The position numbers were made by a program, and so were the translations under genes. From positions 1 to 34,158 of the forward strand of contig JBGTMR010000137.1 in assembly GCA_041743485.1 (NCBI GenBank): a stretch of 34,158 nucleotides of DNA. Reading direction: 5' to 3'. This DNA is from JANDLT01 sp041743485. Its GTDB lineage: Bacteria; Acidobacteriota; Blastocatellia; Pyrinomonadales; Pyrinomonadaceae. The notes beneath the pieces are model-generated. The model saw nothing but the letters and a program-made list of their open reading frames with translations. It searched no databases and was not told the DNA's origin. Shown here one piece after another: positions 1 to 8,438 of the stretch; the stretch's first letter is position 1, and each line of letters starts with the position of its first letter.

Positions 1-297
1 CTCATCCCCGCCGCACCGGAACATCTCAATCACGCATGGCGATATTATGAAACCCTTGTCGCCGCGAACGGAACATGGACGCTTGCCAACATCGCTCCGG
101 GAACTTACCGCGTCATCGCTCTTCCCGCCGACGCTGAAACCGGAGACGCCGCGACACCGCGCCCGCGCGCCGCCGACACCGAAGGTCGTCTCACCCTCCG
201 CCGCCAAGCCGAAACCAACGGCGCGCGCGTCGAACTCGCTCCATGCTCACGACTCGACGAATACACTTTACGTGCGGGTGATGGTGACTCGCGTTAG
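1..297 (+). CDS. C-terminal end of a carboxypeptidase-regulatory-like domain protein (partial)
   Basis: Frame 1 is open from the first base to a TAG at 295-297, giving the last 98 residues of a protein whose start lies outside the window. It reads through WRYYETLVAANGTWTLANIAPGTYRVIALP, here split as WRYYETLVAANG then TWTLANIAPGTYRVIALP. The NIAPGTYRV stretch is the typical last strand pair of a carboxypeptidase-regulatory-like (transthyretin-like beta-sandwich) domain. The tail, with GRLTLRRQAETNGARVELAPC, resembles the ends of large secreted acidobacterial proteins that carry such domains. Function of the whole protein cannot be read from this end. The product is expected in the periplasm or cell envelope. 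An overlapping ATG-initiated frame (47-313) is a shadow: it is rich in Pro/Arg/Ala and has no family look. Confidence 0.7.
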   Translation, partial: LIPAAPEHLNHAWRYYETLVAANGTWTLANIAPGTYRVIALPADAETGDAATPRPRAADTEGRLTLRRQAETNGARVELAPCSRLDEYTLRAGDGDSR

Positions 298-316
298 ATT
301 TAAGTTTGGATAATAC

Positions 317-598
317 TTGGATAAAGCAACGATAAAAGATTACTCTGCTTGCATTATGAACACTGTCAAAGCCTACGAAGAAGTTGTTGATTTTATTGCC
401 GCCGGAACAACGCCGCAAGAGGTTATCGCTTTCCGTCCGTCCGAAGCGGTGCAAGAAAGAGTCGCCGATTTGTTATCGCGTGAAAAGGACGAAGGATTGT
501 CCTCCGCCGAAAAATCCGAACTTGACCGTTACTTGCAGCTTGAACATTTAATGCGGCTGGCGAAAGCCCGCGCCCGTGATTTTCTGCCGAATGATTAG
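317..598 (+). CDS. small helical protein paired with HNH endonuclease
   Basis: Predicted soluble, mostly helical protein of 93 residues if the TTG at 317 is used, or 80 residues from the ATG at 356. I favour the TTG weakly, because a GGA lies six bases upstream and the extra residues extend the first helix; the ATG has no visible ribosome site. The middle (PSEAVQERVADLLSREK) and the end (ELDRYLQLEHLMRLAKARA) match a widespread family of unnamed small bacterial proteins that I recall being encoded directly before HNH endonucleases. Its stop codon lies inside the start of the HNH gene (8-base overlap), so the two are almost certainly translationally coupled. The role is unknown. It could be a partner or inhibitor of the nuclease; there is no direct evidence for either. 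Confidence 0.75.
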   Translation: MDKATIKDYSACIMNTVKAYEEVVDFIAAGTTPQEVIAFRPSEAVQERVADLLSREKDEGLSSAEKSELDRYLQLEHLMRLAKARARDFLPND

Positions 599-1034
599 CC
601 GTATCAGTCCTGAAACGCGGCGTATTGTGGCGAATCGCGCCAACTTTGTTTGCGAGTATTGTTTGATGGCTGAAGAAGACGCCTATTTCAGGTTTCAAGT
701 TGAACACATCATCAGCCGCAAACACGGCGGTTCGTCGGAGTTGGACAATTTGGCTCTGGCGTGTGTCTTCTGCAACCGTTACAAAGGCAGCGACATCGCT
801 TCTCTGACACCTAAAAACGGCGAGTTAATTCGCTTTTATAATCCGCGTGCCGACCGTTGGCGCGAGCATTTTCGTCTTAACGGAGTTGTCATCGAACCTT
901 TGACGGGAACAGGAGAAGCGACGGTTCGTATTTTGCAGATGAATCACGACGACCAAATCCTTGAGCGTCAAGTCTTGAGCAGAGGCGGACGTTACCCAAG
1001 CGAAGCCGCCTTGTTACTGACAACGGAACATTAA
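591..1034 (+). CDS. HNH endonuclease
   Basis: A 147-residue protein of the compact HNH nuclease family. Visible motifs are the first zinc-type pair CEYC (about residues 21-24), the core VEHIISRKHGGSSELDNL (His acting as general base, Asn of the beta-beta-alpha metal fold) and the second pair with C(V)FCNRYKGSD, so the complete metal-finger active site is present. The remaining C-terminal half (RADRWREHF, then a region ending near GRYPS) is also typical of this family, whose biological targets are generally not known. A start at 576 is possible, but the ATG at 591 overlaps the upstream stop (ATGATTAG) and fits the family start better. The gene converges on the antiporter gene with only one base between the two stop codons and no terminator hairpin. 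Confidence 0.88.
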   Translation: MISRISPETRRIVANRANFVCEYCLMAEEDAYFRFQVEHIISRKHGGSSELDNLALACVFCNRYKGSDIASLTPKNGELIRFYNPRADRWREHFRLNGVVIEPLTGTGEATVRILQMNHDDQILERQVLSRGGRYPSEAALLLTTEH

Positions 1035-1035
1035 A

Positions 1036-2322
1036 TTAAGGATGTGCGACAGGCACGCCGCCCGTCTGTATGGCATCGGTCGCTGCGCTGTGAACGTCAG
1101 GCAAAAAGTAGAACAGGATGCCGAGAATCGCATAGACGGAGAGGAGTTGCACGCCTTCAATCCAACTGCTTTCGCCGTCGCTGCTGATTTGTTCGACGAT
1201 GATAATGGATGCGATGACGGCGATGACTTCAGGAATCGTGAACTCTAAATTCATCGGACGCCCGAACAGATACGACGCGAAAATCAAGATAGGCGCGACG
1301 AACAGCGCGATTTGCAAACTCGAACCGAGCGCGATTCCCAAACTCAAATCCATCTTATTTCGCATCGCCATCAGAATCGCCGACGAGTGTTCCGCCGCGT
1401 TGCCGATAATCGCCACGACGATCACGCCGACGAAAACTTCCGTCAATCCCAAACTCTCACGCGCCCCTTCAACCGCTCCTACCAGAAACTCCGAGACGAG
1501 CGCGACAAACGCGGTGGCGATGAACAACACCATCACCGACTTGCCTTTCGACCAGTGTTCGCCGTGTTCTTCGTGGTCACGCCCGACCTGCGCGGCGGCG
1601 TTTTGCCTTGCCGCGTTTTCCGCCAAAACATCGCGCTCCGTCACCTCATCGGGCGCAGGGGCATTCTCGCCGGTGTAAAGTTGACGATGCGTGACGAGTG
1701 AAAAGAACAGCGTGAAGCCATAAGTCACAAACAACACAATCGCAATCGCAAGCGACAGGGTTTGTTCTTTAGCGGGCGTCCAGCCGCCTTGCGCGACAGG
1801 GACTTGCGCCGCGACCTGATGAAAAATCGTCGGAATGATGAGCGCGATGCCTCCCAGCGTCAATGCCGTTGCCGAGACACTCGCCGCCGTGCGATTGAAA
1901 ACCTGACGCTTAAACTTGACGCCGCCCGCGACGAACGAAAGTCCGAGTACAAGCAGGATGTTGCCGATAATCGAACCCGTAATCGAAGCTTTGACTACGC
2001 CGTCCAAGCCTTTCGCCAGAGCGAACAACGCGATGATGAGTTCGGCGGCATTGCCGAACGTCGCGTTAAGTAGTCCGCCGACGCCTTGTCCGAGATGTTC
2101 CGCGAGGTGTTCGGTCGCGCGTCCCATCCAACCCGCGAGCGGAATAATCGCCAGACACGACGCGATGAACAGCCATGTCGGATTGCCTAAACCCGGCACG
2201 AAGCGCATCGCCATCGCAATCGGAACAAAAATCAACAACCAGTCGAGTCGGGGTTTAAGCCATGAAGATTTCGGGGCGGCGTCGGGCGATGACGCGGATG
2301 CGTCGTGTGTGTTAGTCGTCAT
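1036..2322 (-). CDS. calcium/proton exchanger (CaCA superfamily, CAX type)
   Basis: Inner-membrane antiporter of 428 residues expected to export Ca2+ (possibly other divalent or monovalent cations) in exchange for protons. About ten to eleven hydrophobic segments are visible. The two inverted alpha-repeats that line the transport path are intact: GNAAELI at residues 90-96 and GNAAEHSSAI at 307-316, each with the essential Asn/Glu. Between the halves (about 220-258) lies a hydrophilic loop with an acidic and His-rich patch (DHEEHGEH), comparable to the acidic loop of CAX proteins. Length is normal for the family. The gene is divergent from the helicase gene, with a 164-base spacer shared for both promoters. 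No operon partner is present, so it is probably transcribed alone. Confidence 0.92.
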   Translation of the reverse strand: MTTNTHDASASSPDAAPKSSWLKPRLDWLLIFVPIAMAMRFVPGLGNPTWLFIASCLAIIPLAGWMGRATEHLAEHLGQGVGGLLNATFGNAAELIIALFALAKGLDGVVKASITGSIIGNILLVLGLSFVAGGVKFKRQVFNRTAASVSATALTLGGIALIIPTIFHQVAAQVPVAQGGWTPAKEQTLSLAIAIVLFVTYGFTLFFSLVTHRQLYTGENAPAPDEVTERDVLAENAARQNAAAQVGRDHEEHGEHWSKGKSVMVLFIATAFVALVSEFLVGAVEGARESLGLTEVFVGVIVVAIIGNAAEHSSAILMAMRNKMDLSLGIALGSSLQIALFVAPILIFASYLFGRPMNLEFTIPEVIAVIASIIIVEQISSDGESSWIEGVQLLSVYAILGILFYFLPDVHSAATDAIQTGGVPVAHP

Positions 2323-2486
2323 TTATAGTTCAAGTGGTGTTTCGGCGAAAGATGTTTAGAGCGCGGCACAACTTACCAAATGTCATCATGCTTTGCACAA
2401 ACAACCTTCCTCATCGAACCGGATTTTGCCGCGTCGCGCCTGTGTGCTTAAATGCCTGTCATCAAATCTTATTCGACTTTTTCATT

Positions 2487-5400
2487 ATGAATTTACTTTC
2501 CGCACTCAACGACCGACAACGCCTCGCCGCCGCGACGACCGAAGGCGCGCTCTTGATTTTAGCGGGCGCGGGTTCGGGCAAAACCCGCGTCATCACTTAT
2601 CGCATCGCCCACCTCATCGCGGAAAAGGATGTTCCGCCGTACAACATTCTCGCCGTCACCTTCACCAACAAAGCCGCCGGAGAGATGCGCGAGCGCGTCG
2701 AAAAACTTTTGCGCGAAACCGGAATCAAACTCAACAGCGCGCCGCTCGTCACCACGTTTCACAGTTTGTGCGTCCGCATACTCCGCGCCCACATCGAAAA
2801 ACTCGAACAAGGCTACACACGCGCCTTCACCATCTACGACCAGGACGACTCGACGCGCATCATCAAAGCCTGTCTCAAAGATTTGGGCTACGACGATCAA
2901 CGATTGGGGGCGCGCAACGTCGGCAGTGCCATCAGTGCCGCGAAGAACACCGGACTCGATGCCGAACTTTACGCCGCCCGCGTCGAATCATCGGACGAAC
3001 GCAAAGTCGCCATCTCCCGCGCCTTCAAACTCTACGAAGACCGCCTGCGTTCCAACAACGCCCTCGACTTCGACGACCTTCTCATCAAAGCCGTCAGCCT
3101 TCTTCGCAAAGACGAAGGCACACGCGCACGCTATAACGACCGCTTCCGCTATATCCTTGTTGACGAATACCAAGACACCAACGCTTTGCAGTTCGCCCTG
3201 ATTCGTTTCTTGACCGAGAAGACGCAGAACGTGTGTGTCGTCGGAGACGAAGACCAATGTGTTGTCGCGGGAACGGAAATAGAATCCGCACGCGGCTCAA
3301 TCAACGCCGAAGACGTGCGCGTCGGCGATGAAGTTTTGAGTGCCAAAGGCAGCGGGCGGGCGCAGTTCAGCCGCGTCATGCGCGTTCACAAACGCCGCGT
3401 CGTCAATCAACCCGTCGTCACCATCAAAACCAAACTCGGCTTCAGTCTCACAACGACGCCCGAACATGTCCACTTCGCGCGCTACATGGTCGAGGATGCG
3501 AACGGTGATGATTTGTTCTTCACTTACCTTATGCACAAACGTGGCATGGGATTTCGTCTCGGAGTAACACGTCGCTATCGTTCCTACACGGCGACGAAGC
3601 AGACCATCGGCTTTATGCAACGCACGAACCAAGAAAACGCCGATGCCGTTTGGGTTCTCGAAGCGTGTCAGACAGAGGAAGAAGCGCGTTATTGGGAAAG
3701 CCTTTATGCTGCCCGCTATGGATTGCCAACCGTTACTTTCAAAAAAGTTGACGGCATGAAGCTGTCGCAAGAATCCATCAACCGCCTTTTCGCATCGCTC
3801 GACACCGAACAAAGCGCACGCGCCTTGCTCGCTTCCAAGCAAATGTCTTTCGCCCACCCGCACCACACGCCGAAATGCACGACGCTCAAACGCCGCCGCA
3901 ACTTCAGCGTCACACTCTGCAAAGATGGACGGCACGGCACGCTTCATTATTGTGAAGTCATGGGTTCTGATATGGCTGATGCCGCGTCACTTCAACAAGC
4001 AGGCATCACGACCACGCCGCACAAGCGAGTCGGCTGGCGCGTGCGCGTCGCCACATCTGACTTCGCTAAAATCACTGCGCTGCACGGACAAGTCGGCGAG
4101 ATACTGGGCGGAGTTAATTTAATTCTCAAAGCCAACTTCAACGGCGGTACTTCCCTGCACTTCACACCCGCCTCTCACGTTCTTCCCGGAATGCGCGTCT
4201 TCGCACACACCCCGAACGGCATCGAACATGATGAAGTAATAAGCGTCCAACGCTCGACATATACGGGCGACATTTTCGATTTCAACGTCGAACGCACACA
4301 TAACTTCGTCGCCAACAATATCTATACGCACAACTCGATTTACAAATGGCGGGGAGCGGATATTTCAAACATCCTCAACTTCGAGCAGCACTACCCGAAC
4401 GCGAGCATCGTGCGGCTTGAACAGAATTATCGTTCAACGCAAAACATACTCGATACGGCGGGCGCAGTCGTGCGAAACAACACCGAGCGCAAAGGTAAAA
4501 CTCTGTGGACATCGAACAAAGCGGGCGATGCGATTCGGTATTATCAAGCGGTTGACGGCGACACGGAAGCCCGCTTCGTGACCGCGAAAATTGACGAACA
4601 CTTGCGGCGCGACCGTGAAGCACGATGCGCGATTCTCTATCGCACCAATTCGCAATCGCGCGTTTTTGAAGAAGCCTTGAGACGCGCCGGAATCGCGTAC
4701 AACATCGTCGGCGGCTTCTCGTTTTATGAACGCGCAGAGGTGCGCGATGTCGTTTCATACTTAAAACTCGCGCTCAATCCGTTGGACAATATCGCGCTTT
4801 TGCGTGTCATAAACTCTCCGGCGCGCGGGCTTGGCAAGACGACGCTCGATGAACTCGACCGTCAGGCGCGCGATTACGGAATGAGTTTGTGGGAAACCAT
4901 TTCGCTTATCACCAACGGCGAGAGTGCGAACAATCGTTTAGCCGCGCGCGCCGTTTCCGCCCTCAAGAATTTCCATAACATCATCACGCATCTCGTCACC
5001 GTCGCGCATAAAGAACCCGCGTCCGAAGTCGTCAAAGCCGCGATTTTAGATACGGGTTACTCCGCCGCCCTGAAAGCCGAAAACACGGATGAAGCCGAAG
5101 CGCGCATTGAGAACTTGCAAGAACTCGTCAACGCCGCCGTTGATTTCGACGACACGGATGATGACGACGATATTGATATTAGCGCGATTGACGAAGATGC
5201 GATTGATGAAGATTCGCGGGGTGGGTTGCGCGCGTTTATAGATTCCGCCGCCCTCGCGTCCGACACCGACAAAATCGAGACGGACGCGAAAGTCACGATG
5301 CTCACCGTCCACTCCGCGAAAGGTCTGGAGTTTCCCATCGTGTTTATCGTCGGACTCGAAGACGGCTTGTTTCCGCATTCGCGCTCGGCAAGCGATAAAG

Positions 5401-6002
5401 CGGAACTCGAAGAAGAACGCCGCTTGATGTATGTGGCGATTACGCGCGCCGAAAAATTCCTGTACGTTTCGCACGCGATGCGCCGCCGCGTCTATGGCGA
5501 AGAGATGGCAAGCGAGCCGTCGCAATTCTTAAACGAGATGCCGCTCGATTTGATGGAAGATTTAACGCGCGGTGCATCGTGGCTCTCCTTCGCGCGCAAC
5601 TCATCGCGCACGGAAAACGCCCACGCCGCACGCGCCCTGCGTGGCGAAACAATTCGTCCAACCGCATCGAAAACCGCACCCGCTAAAACCTACGATAGCG
5701 TCGAATCCATCGCCGAATTTTTCCGTCAACGCGGCACGTCAATGGGCGGCGGCACTTCGTCATCACGCCCTTCATCATCTCAACCTCAATCATCAACCTC
5801 ACCCAAACAACGCGCATCATCACCAAGCCCGTCATCCTCAAACGACATCACGCCCGGCACGCACGTCCGTCATCCGAAGTACGGGCGCGGGCTTGTCCTG
5901 CGTCGTGAAGGGGTGGGCGACGCCGCGAAGTTGACGGTCAGCTTTCCGGGCTACGGGCAGAAGAAATTGGTTGAAAAGTTTGCGGGATTAGAGAAAGCGT
6001 AA
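2487..6002 (+). CDS. pcrA: UvrD/PcrA-type ATP-dependent DNA helicase with in-frame intein
   Basis: Superfamily 1A 3'-5' helicase acting in repair and replication-fork clearing, here a 1171-residue precursor. Removing the 359-residue intein leaves 812 residues, the usual family size. Motifs in order: Walker A GAGSGKT (27-33), Ia VTFTNKAAGEM, II VDEYQDT, III GDEDQ-SIYKWRGA split by the intein, IV LEQNYRST, V TVHSAKGLEFP, VI RRLMYVAITRAE. The C-terminus (HVRHPKYGRGLVL through KKLVEKFAGLEKA) is the PcrA-type tail, after a Ser/Pro-rich linker. An acidic run (DDTDDDDDID) lies in the 2B/2A region, as in many homologues. The frame is open back to 2334, but the ATG at 2487 gives the family N-terminus MNLLSALNDRQ; the 51 extra residues match nothing. 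Until splicing, motif III is interrupted and the helicase should be inactive. Confidence 0.95.
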   Translation: MNLLSALNDRQRLAAATTEGALLILAGAGSGKTRVITYRIAHLIAEKDVPPYNILAVTFTNKAAGEMRERVEKLLRETGIKLNSAPLVTTFHSLCVRILRAHIEKLEQGYTRAFTIYDQDDSTRIIKACLKDLGYDDQRLGARNVGSAISAAKNTGLDAELYAARVESSDERKVAISRAFKLYEDRLRSNNALDFDDLLIKAVSLLRKDEGTRARYNDRFRYILVDEYQDTNALQFALIRFLTEKTQNVCVVGDEDQCVVAGTEIESARGSINAEDVRVGDEVLSAKGSGRAQFSRVMRVHKRRVVNQPVVTIKTKLGFSLTTTPEHVHFARYMVEDANGDDLFFTYLMHKRGMGFRLGVTRRYRSYTATKQTIGFMQRTNQENADAVWVLEACQTEEEARYWESLYAARYGLPTVTFKKVDGMKLSQESINRLFASLDTEQSARALLASKQMSFAHPHHTPKCTTLKRRRNFSVTLCKDGRHGTLHYCEVMGSDMADAASLQQAGITTTPHKRVGWRVRVATSDFAKITALHGQVGEILGGVNLILKANFNGGTSLHFTPASHVLPGMRVFAHTPNGIEHDEVISVQRSTYTGDIFDFNVERTHNFVANNIYTHNSIYKWRGADISNILNFEQHYPNASIVRLEQNYRSTQNILDTAGAVVRNNTERKGKTLWTSNKAGDAIRYYQAVDGDTEARFVTAKIDEHLRRDREARCAILYRTNSQSRVFEEALRRAGIAYNIVGGFSFYERAEVRDVVSYLKLALNPLDNIALLRVINSPARGLGKTTLDELDRQARDYGMSLWETISLITNGESANNRLAARAVSALKNFHNIITHLVTVAHKEPASEVVKAAILDTGYSAALKAENTDEAEARIENLQELVNAAVDFDDTDDDDDIDISAIDEDAIDEDSRGGLRAFIDSAALASDTDKIETDAKVTMLTVHSAKGLEFPIVFIVGLEDGLFPHSRSASDKAELEEERRLMYVAITRAEKFLYVSHAMRRRVYGEEMASEPSQFLNEMPLDLMEDLTRGASWLSFARNSSRTENAHAARALRGETIRPTASKTAPAKTYDSVESIAEFFRQRGTSMGGGTSSSRPSSSQPQSSTSPKQRASSPSPSSSNDITPGTHVRHPKYGRGLVLRREGVGDAAKLTVSFPGYGQKKLVEKFAGLEKA
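3258..4334 (+). other. intein inserted in helicase motif III (Q/S junction)
   Basis: An in-frame protein insertion of 359 residues between GDEDQ and SIYKWRGAD of the helicase. It has all canonical splicing blocks: block A starts with Cys1 (CVVAGTEIES); block B has TTTPEH with His70; block F is DFNVERTHNFVA; block G is NNIYTHN, with penultimate His358 and terminal Asn359; the +1 residue is Ser. These residues support a class 1 self-splicing element that should be active. No LAGLIDADG motif is visible in the middle. Residues 88-158 hold instead a Y-L-M / R-L-G-V-T / Arg122 / Glu147 pattern followed by YGLPT, which may be a divergent GIY-YIG-like nuclease. Residues 205-290 form another basic domain that I cannot name. 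Confidence 0.93.
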
Positions 6003-6058
6003 CGCCAAGAAAAATCAAGACGACATGAGTTTCGACGTAGAAATCTTAAAACCTTTAT

Positions 6059-6138
6059 CCACGAATCACACGAATTAACACGAATCAGAATACTGAAGAA
6101 ATCCGGCTTTGTTTCGCGCTTTTTCGTGTGATTCGTGG
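6059..6138. repeat. inverted repeat between convergent helicase and peptidase genes
   Basis: Two perfect 16-base arms, CCACGAATCACACGAA at 6059-6074 and its reverse complement at 6123-6138, are separated by 48 bases. A partial third copy of the unit (ACACGAAT) follows the left arm. The spacer 6003-6181 holds no plausible gene. Lying between two converging stop codons, the structure could act as a bidirectional transcription stop, although no U-tract is present. It could equally be a member of a dispersed repeat family. Confidence 0.75.
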
Positions 6139-6181
6139 GTAAATCTTTACCGCTTCTTATCTCCTGCCTCACGTTGGGCTA

Positions 6182-8299
6182 TTAGCGGCGCGCCGCCGTG
6201 TTGCTCATCGCTTGCCCGCCCATCAATTCATTTACCAGAGCATCGGCGTTATAAACTTTACGCATCGCTTCGATGATGCCGCGCGCATCAACGGCGACGG
6301 TGCGGTTCTGCGTTTCATCATAGAAGTACGCGCCGGGCAGCGATTGAATGTTGCCGTCGAAGACGAGTCCGACGAGTTCGGCGTTGCGGTTGACGACGGG
6401 TGAACCGGAATTGCCGCCGATGATGTCGTTGGTGGTGACGAAGTTAAACGGCGTCTTTAAGTCGAGCGCGCTTTTCTTCGTCGCCCAAATCGCGGGCAGT
6501 TGAAACGGAAACTTGTTATTAAACTTTGTCGCGCGTTCATAGAGTCCGGCGAAGTTGGTGAAGGGCGCGATTTGCTTGCCGTCTTCCTGATAGCCTTTGA
6601 CCGTGCCGTATGAAAGACGCAAGGTGAAGGTCGCGTCGGGATAGACTTTATTGCCTTCCGTCTCGAAAATCGCGCGGGCGATTTTGCCGTAAGACGCACG
6701 CTCAACGCTGGTGACTTCCGTTTCATAACGCTTGCGGAGTTCGCGTGCTTCGGGGTCAATCGCCGTTGCGAGTTTAATCATCGGGTCATCGGAATTTGCC
6801 AACGCTTCCGCGCCGCCGTTGTAAAGAGCGCGGCGCGTGTTCACATCTTTAAGCTTCGTTCCTTTAATGAGTTCGGCGGCGCGCGCTTCGGGGGTTTTGC
6901 CGTCGAGAGCGCGTTTAACCAATTCGTTATCCGCGCCGAGTTCATCACGCATAAAGGCGAGCGAGTCGGCGAGTTTATACTGCTCGAATTGGTCATAAAT
7001 CGGAGCGGCGGAAAAGAGTTGGAGTTCGAGTGATTCGCGTCGCGCGTCGCTGTATTCAGGCAGACGTTCGGCGTTCGGTTTCCCTTTTTCGTCGGCGTGA
7101 CGGACGAGACTGCGGGCGATTTGAAAATAGCGCGAATTGAAACCCAAACCGCTTTCAAGGAAGCGGCGTTCGCGGTCGTAAGCCGCCAAAGACTGACGCT
7201 CTTTCGCAATCGCATCGAACGCATCGCCGTACTCTTTTTGACGGCGCGGGTCACTTGCGATGCTTGCGCGCAAAGCTTTCTCGGCGGCAGCTTTGCGCTG
7301 CATAGACTTCGCATCGCGCAAACCCGCATAGCGTCCTTTATACGCTTTCAAACCGTTCTCGATGCCGAACAAATCTTCTTGCGCGGTGCGTGCCTGTTCT
7401 TCGCCACGCTTGCCGTAAGTTTGTAAAAGCGCGCGTTCACGCTCAAGGTATTTCAGCAGGAAAGGCACGCCGGAATCGCGCAAAAATTCAAGATGCGCGA
7501 CGGTGTTGAGGCGTTCGGTTGAGGCGGGATGACCGGAAGTGAAAACGAGGTCGCCCGCTTTCGCTCCCGTCTTGGTGAACGACAAAAAGTTTTCGGACTT
7601 GAGCGGTTGATTGTTTTCATAAACGCGGAACAACGTCATGTCGAGGTTATAACGCGGGTAAGTGAAGTTGTCGGGGTCGCCGCCGAAGAACGCGATTTCA
7701 AATTCCGGCGCGAATACGAGACGCACATCCGTATAAGTTTTATAACGATAAAGGTTGTACTGTCCGCCTTGATACAGCGTCACGACTTCCGATTTTAACT
7801 TTGTCGCATCCGAAGATTTCTTTTCGATGTCGGCAATCGCGGCGCGGCGCGCGGCGTTCGCATCCGAAGGTGACATGCCCGTTTTGACCGCACCCGTAAC
7901 CTGCGCCGTCACGTCTTCGATGGACTGCAAAACGTCCATCTCCAAATCGGGAGCTTTCAGTTCTTCACCCTGTGACTTAGCGTGAAAGCCGATTTTCACA
8001 AGGTCGCGTTGCGGCGTGCTAAGTTTGGCGAGCGTGTCGGAAGCGACGTGATGATTGGTCAAGACCAGACCGTTCGGTGACACGAACGACGCCGAACCGC
8101 CACTGCCGACGCGCACGCTTGAGAGTTGCACTTTACGCAACCACGACTCCGGCACATCGAAATTATATTTTCTTTTGATTTCCGCACGCGGCACATTATT
8201 GAAAGTCCACATGCCTTCTTCCGCCCGCACCGCCGTCGTCATAGTCGGAGCGACGAGGGCGGAAAGAGCGAACGCGACGATAGTTTTTTTGAGTCTCAT
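6182..8299 (-). CDS. S46 family dipeptidyl-peptidase (DPP7-like), secreted
   Basis: Serine exopeptidase of 705 residues that should release dipeptides from the N-termini of oligopeptides in the periplasm or outside the cell. A signal peptide is clear (MRLKKTIVAFALSALVAPT, cleavage near AVRA-EE). The chymotrypsin-like triad is present: His in TNHHVA (83/84), Asp220 in PRYNLDMTLF, Ser631 in GGNSGSP. The residue 18 after the serine is Gly (FDGN), as in DPP7, which prefers hydrophobic residues; the acidic-specific DPP11 has Arg there. The family length of about 700 is kept, including the helical lid in the middle. The start is supported by an AAGGAA ribosome site nine bases upstream. The gene stands alone and converges on the helicase gene. 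Oligopeptide uptake ATPases occur about 19 kb away in this window. Confidence 0.93.
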   Translation of the reverse strand: MRLKKTIVAFALSALVAPTMTTAVRAEEGMWTFNNVPRAEIKRKYNFDVPESWLRKVQLSSVRVGSGGSASFVSPNGLVLTNHHVASDTLAKLSTPQRDLVKIGFHAKSQGEELKAPDLEMDVLQSIEDVTAQVTGAVKTGMSPSDANAARRAAIADIEKKSSDATKLKSEVVTLYQGGQYNLYRYKTYTDVRLVFAPEFEIAFFGGDPDNFTYPRYNLDMTLFRVYENNQPLKSENFLSFTKTGAKAGDLVFTSGHPASTERLNTVAHLEFLRDSGVPFLLKYLERERALLQTYGKRGEEQARTAQEDLFGIENGLKAYKGRYAGLRDAKSMQRKAAAEKALRASIASDPRRQKEYGDAFDAIAKERQSLAAYDRERRFLESGLGFNSRYFQIARSLVRHADEKGKPNAERLPEYSDARRESLELQLFSAAPIYDQFEQYKLADSLAFMRDELGADNELVKRALDGKTPEARAAELIKGTKLKDVNTRRALYNGGAEALANSDDPMIKLATAIDPEARELRKRYETEVTSVERASYGKIARAIFETEGNKVYPDATFTLRLSYGTVKGYQEDGKQIAPFTNFAGLYERATKFNNKFPFQLPAIWATKKSALDLKTPFNFVTTNDIIGGNSGSPVVNRNAELVGLVFDGNIQSLPGAYFYDETQNRTVAVDARGIIEAMRKVYNADALVNELMGGQAMSNTAARR

Positions 8300-8379
8300 C
8301 GAAGTTTCCTTATAAGTTGTAATTTAGTTTTGAGAGTGAATTTAGATTAGCATAAGGGACGTTGAGGATGCTTGTTAGA

Positions 8380-8437
8380 GTGGATAGTGAAAAACTGTTC
8401 TTAAACTATCAGTTATCCACTATCAGTTATCCACTAT
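8380..8437. repeat. heptamer-type stem-loop before the HhH gene
   Basis: The left arm GTGGATAGT (8380-8388) can pair with a right arm made of a 14-base unit (ACTATCAGTTATCC) repeated 2.4 times at 8405-8437. The right arm runs into the start codon of the HhH gene (ATG at 8436 or 8439). The rest of the spacer 8300-8379 shows nothing recognisable. The same unit type, with CCG in place of CAG, recurs at 20073, 21843 and 32304. Confidence 0.8.
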
Positions 8438-8438
8438 G

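Noticed and set aside
47..313. Plus-strand ATG frame at the left edge
   Set aside because: It overlaps frame 1, which has clear domain-like sequence (NIAPGTYRV) and a stop at 297; the ATG frame is a Pro/Arg-rich shadow.
2426..2453. Possible promoter TTGCCG - 16 bases - TTAAAT before the helicase gene
   Set aside because: Both boxes are weak matches and the spacing is marginal; chance occurrence is likely in this composition.
2334..2486. Extended N-terminus of the helicase from the ATG at 2334
   Set aside because: The 51 extra residues are Cys/His/Arg-rich and unlike any helicase start; the ATG at 2487 gives the family N-terminus.
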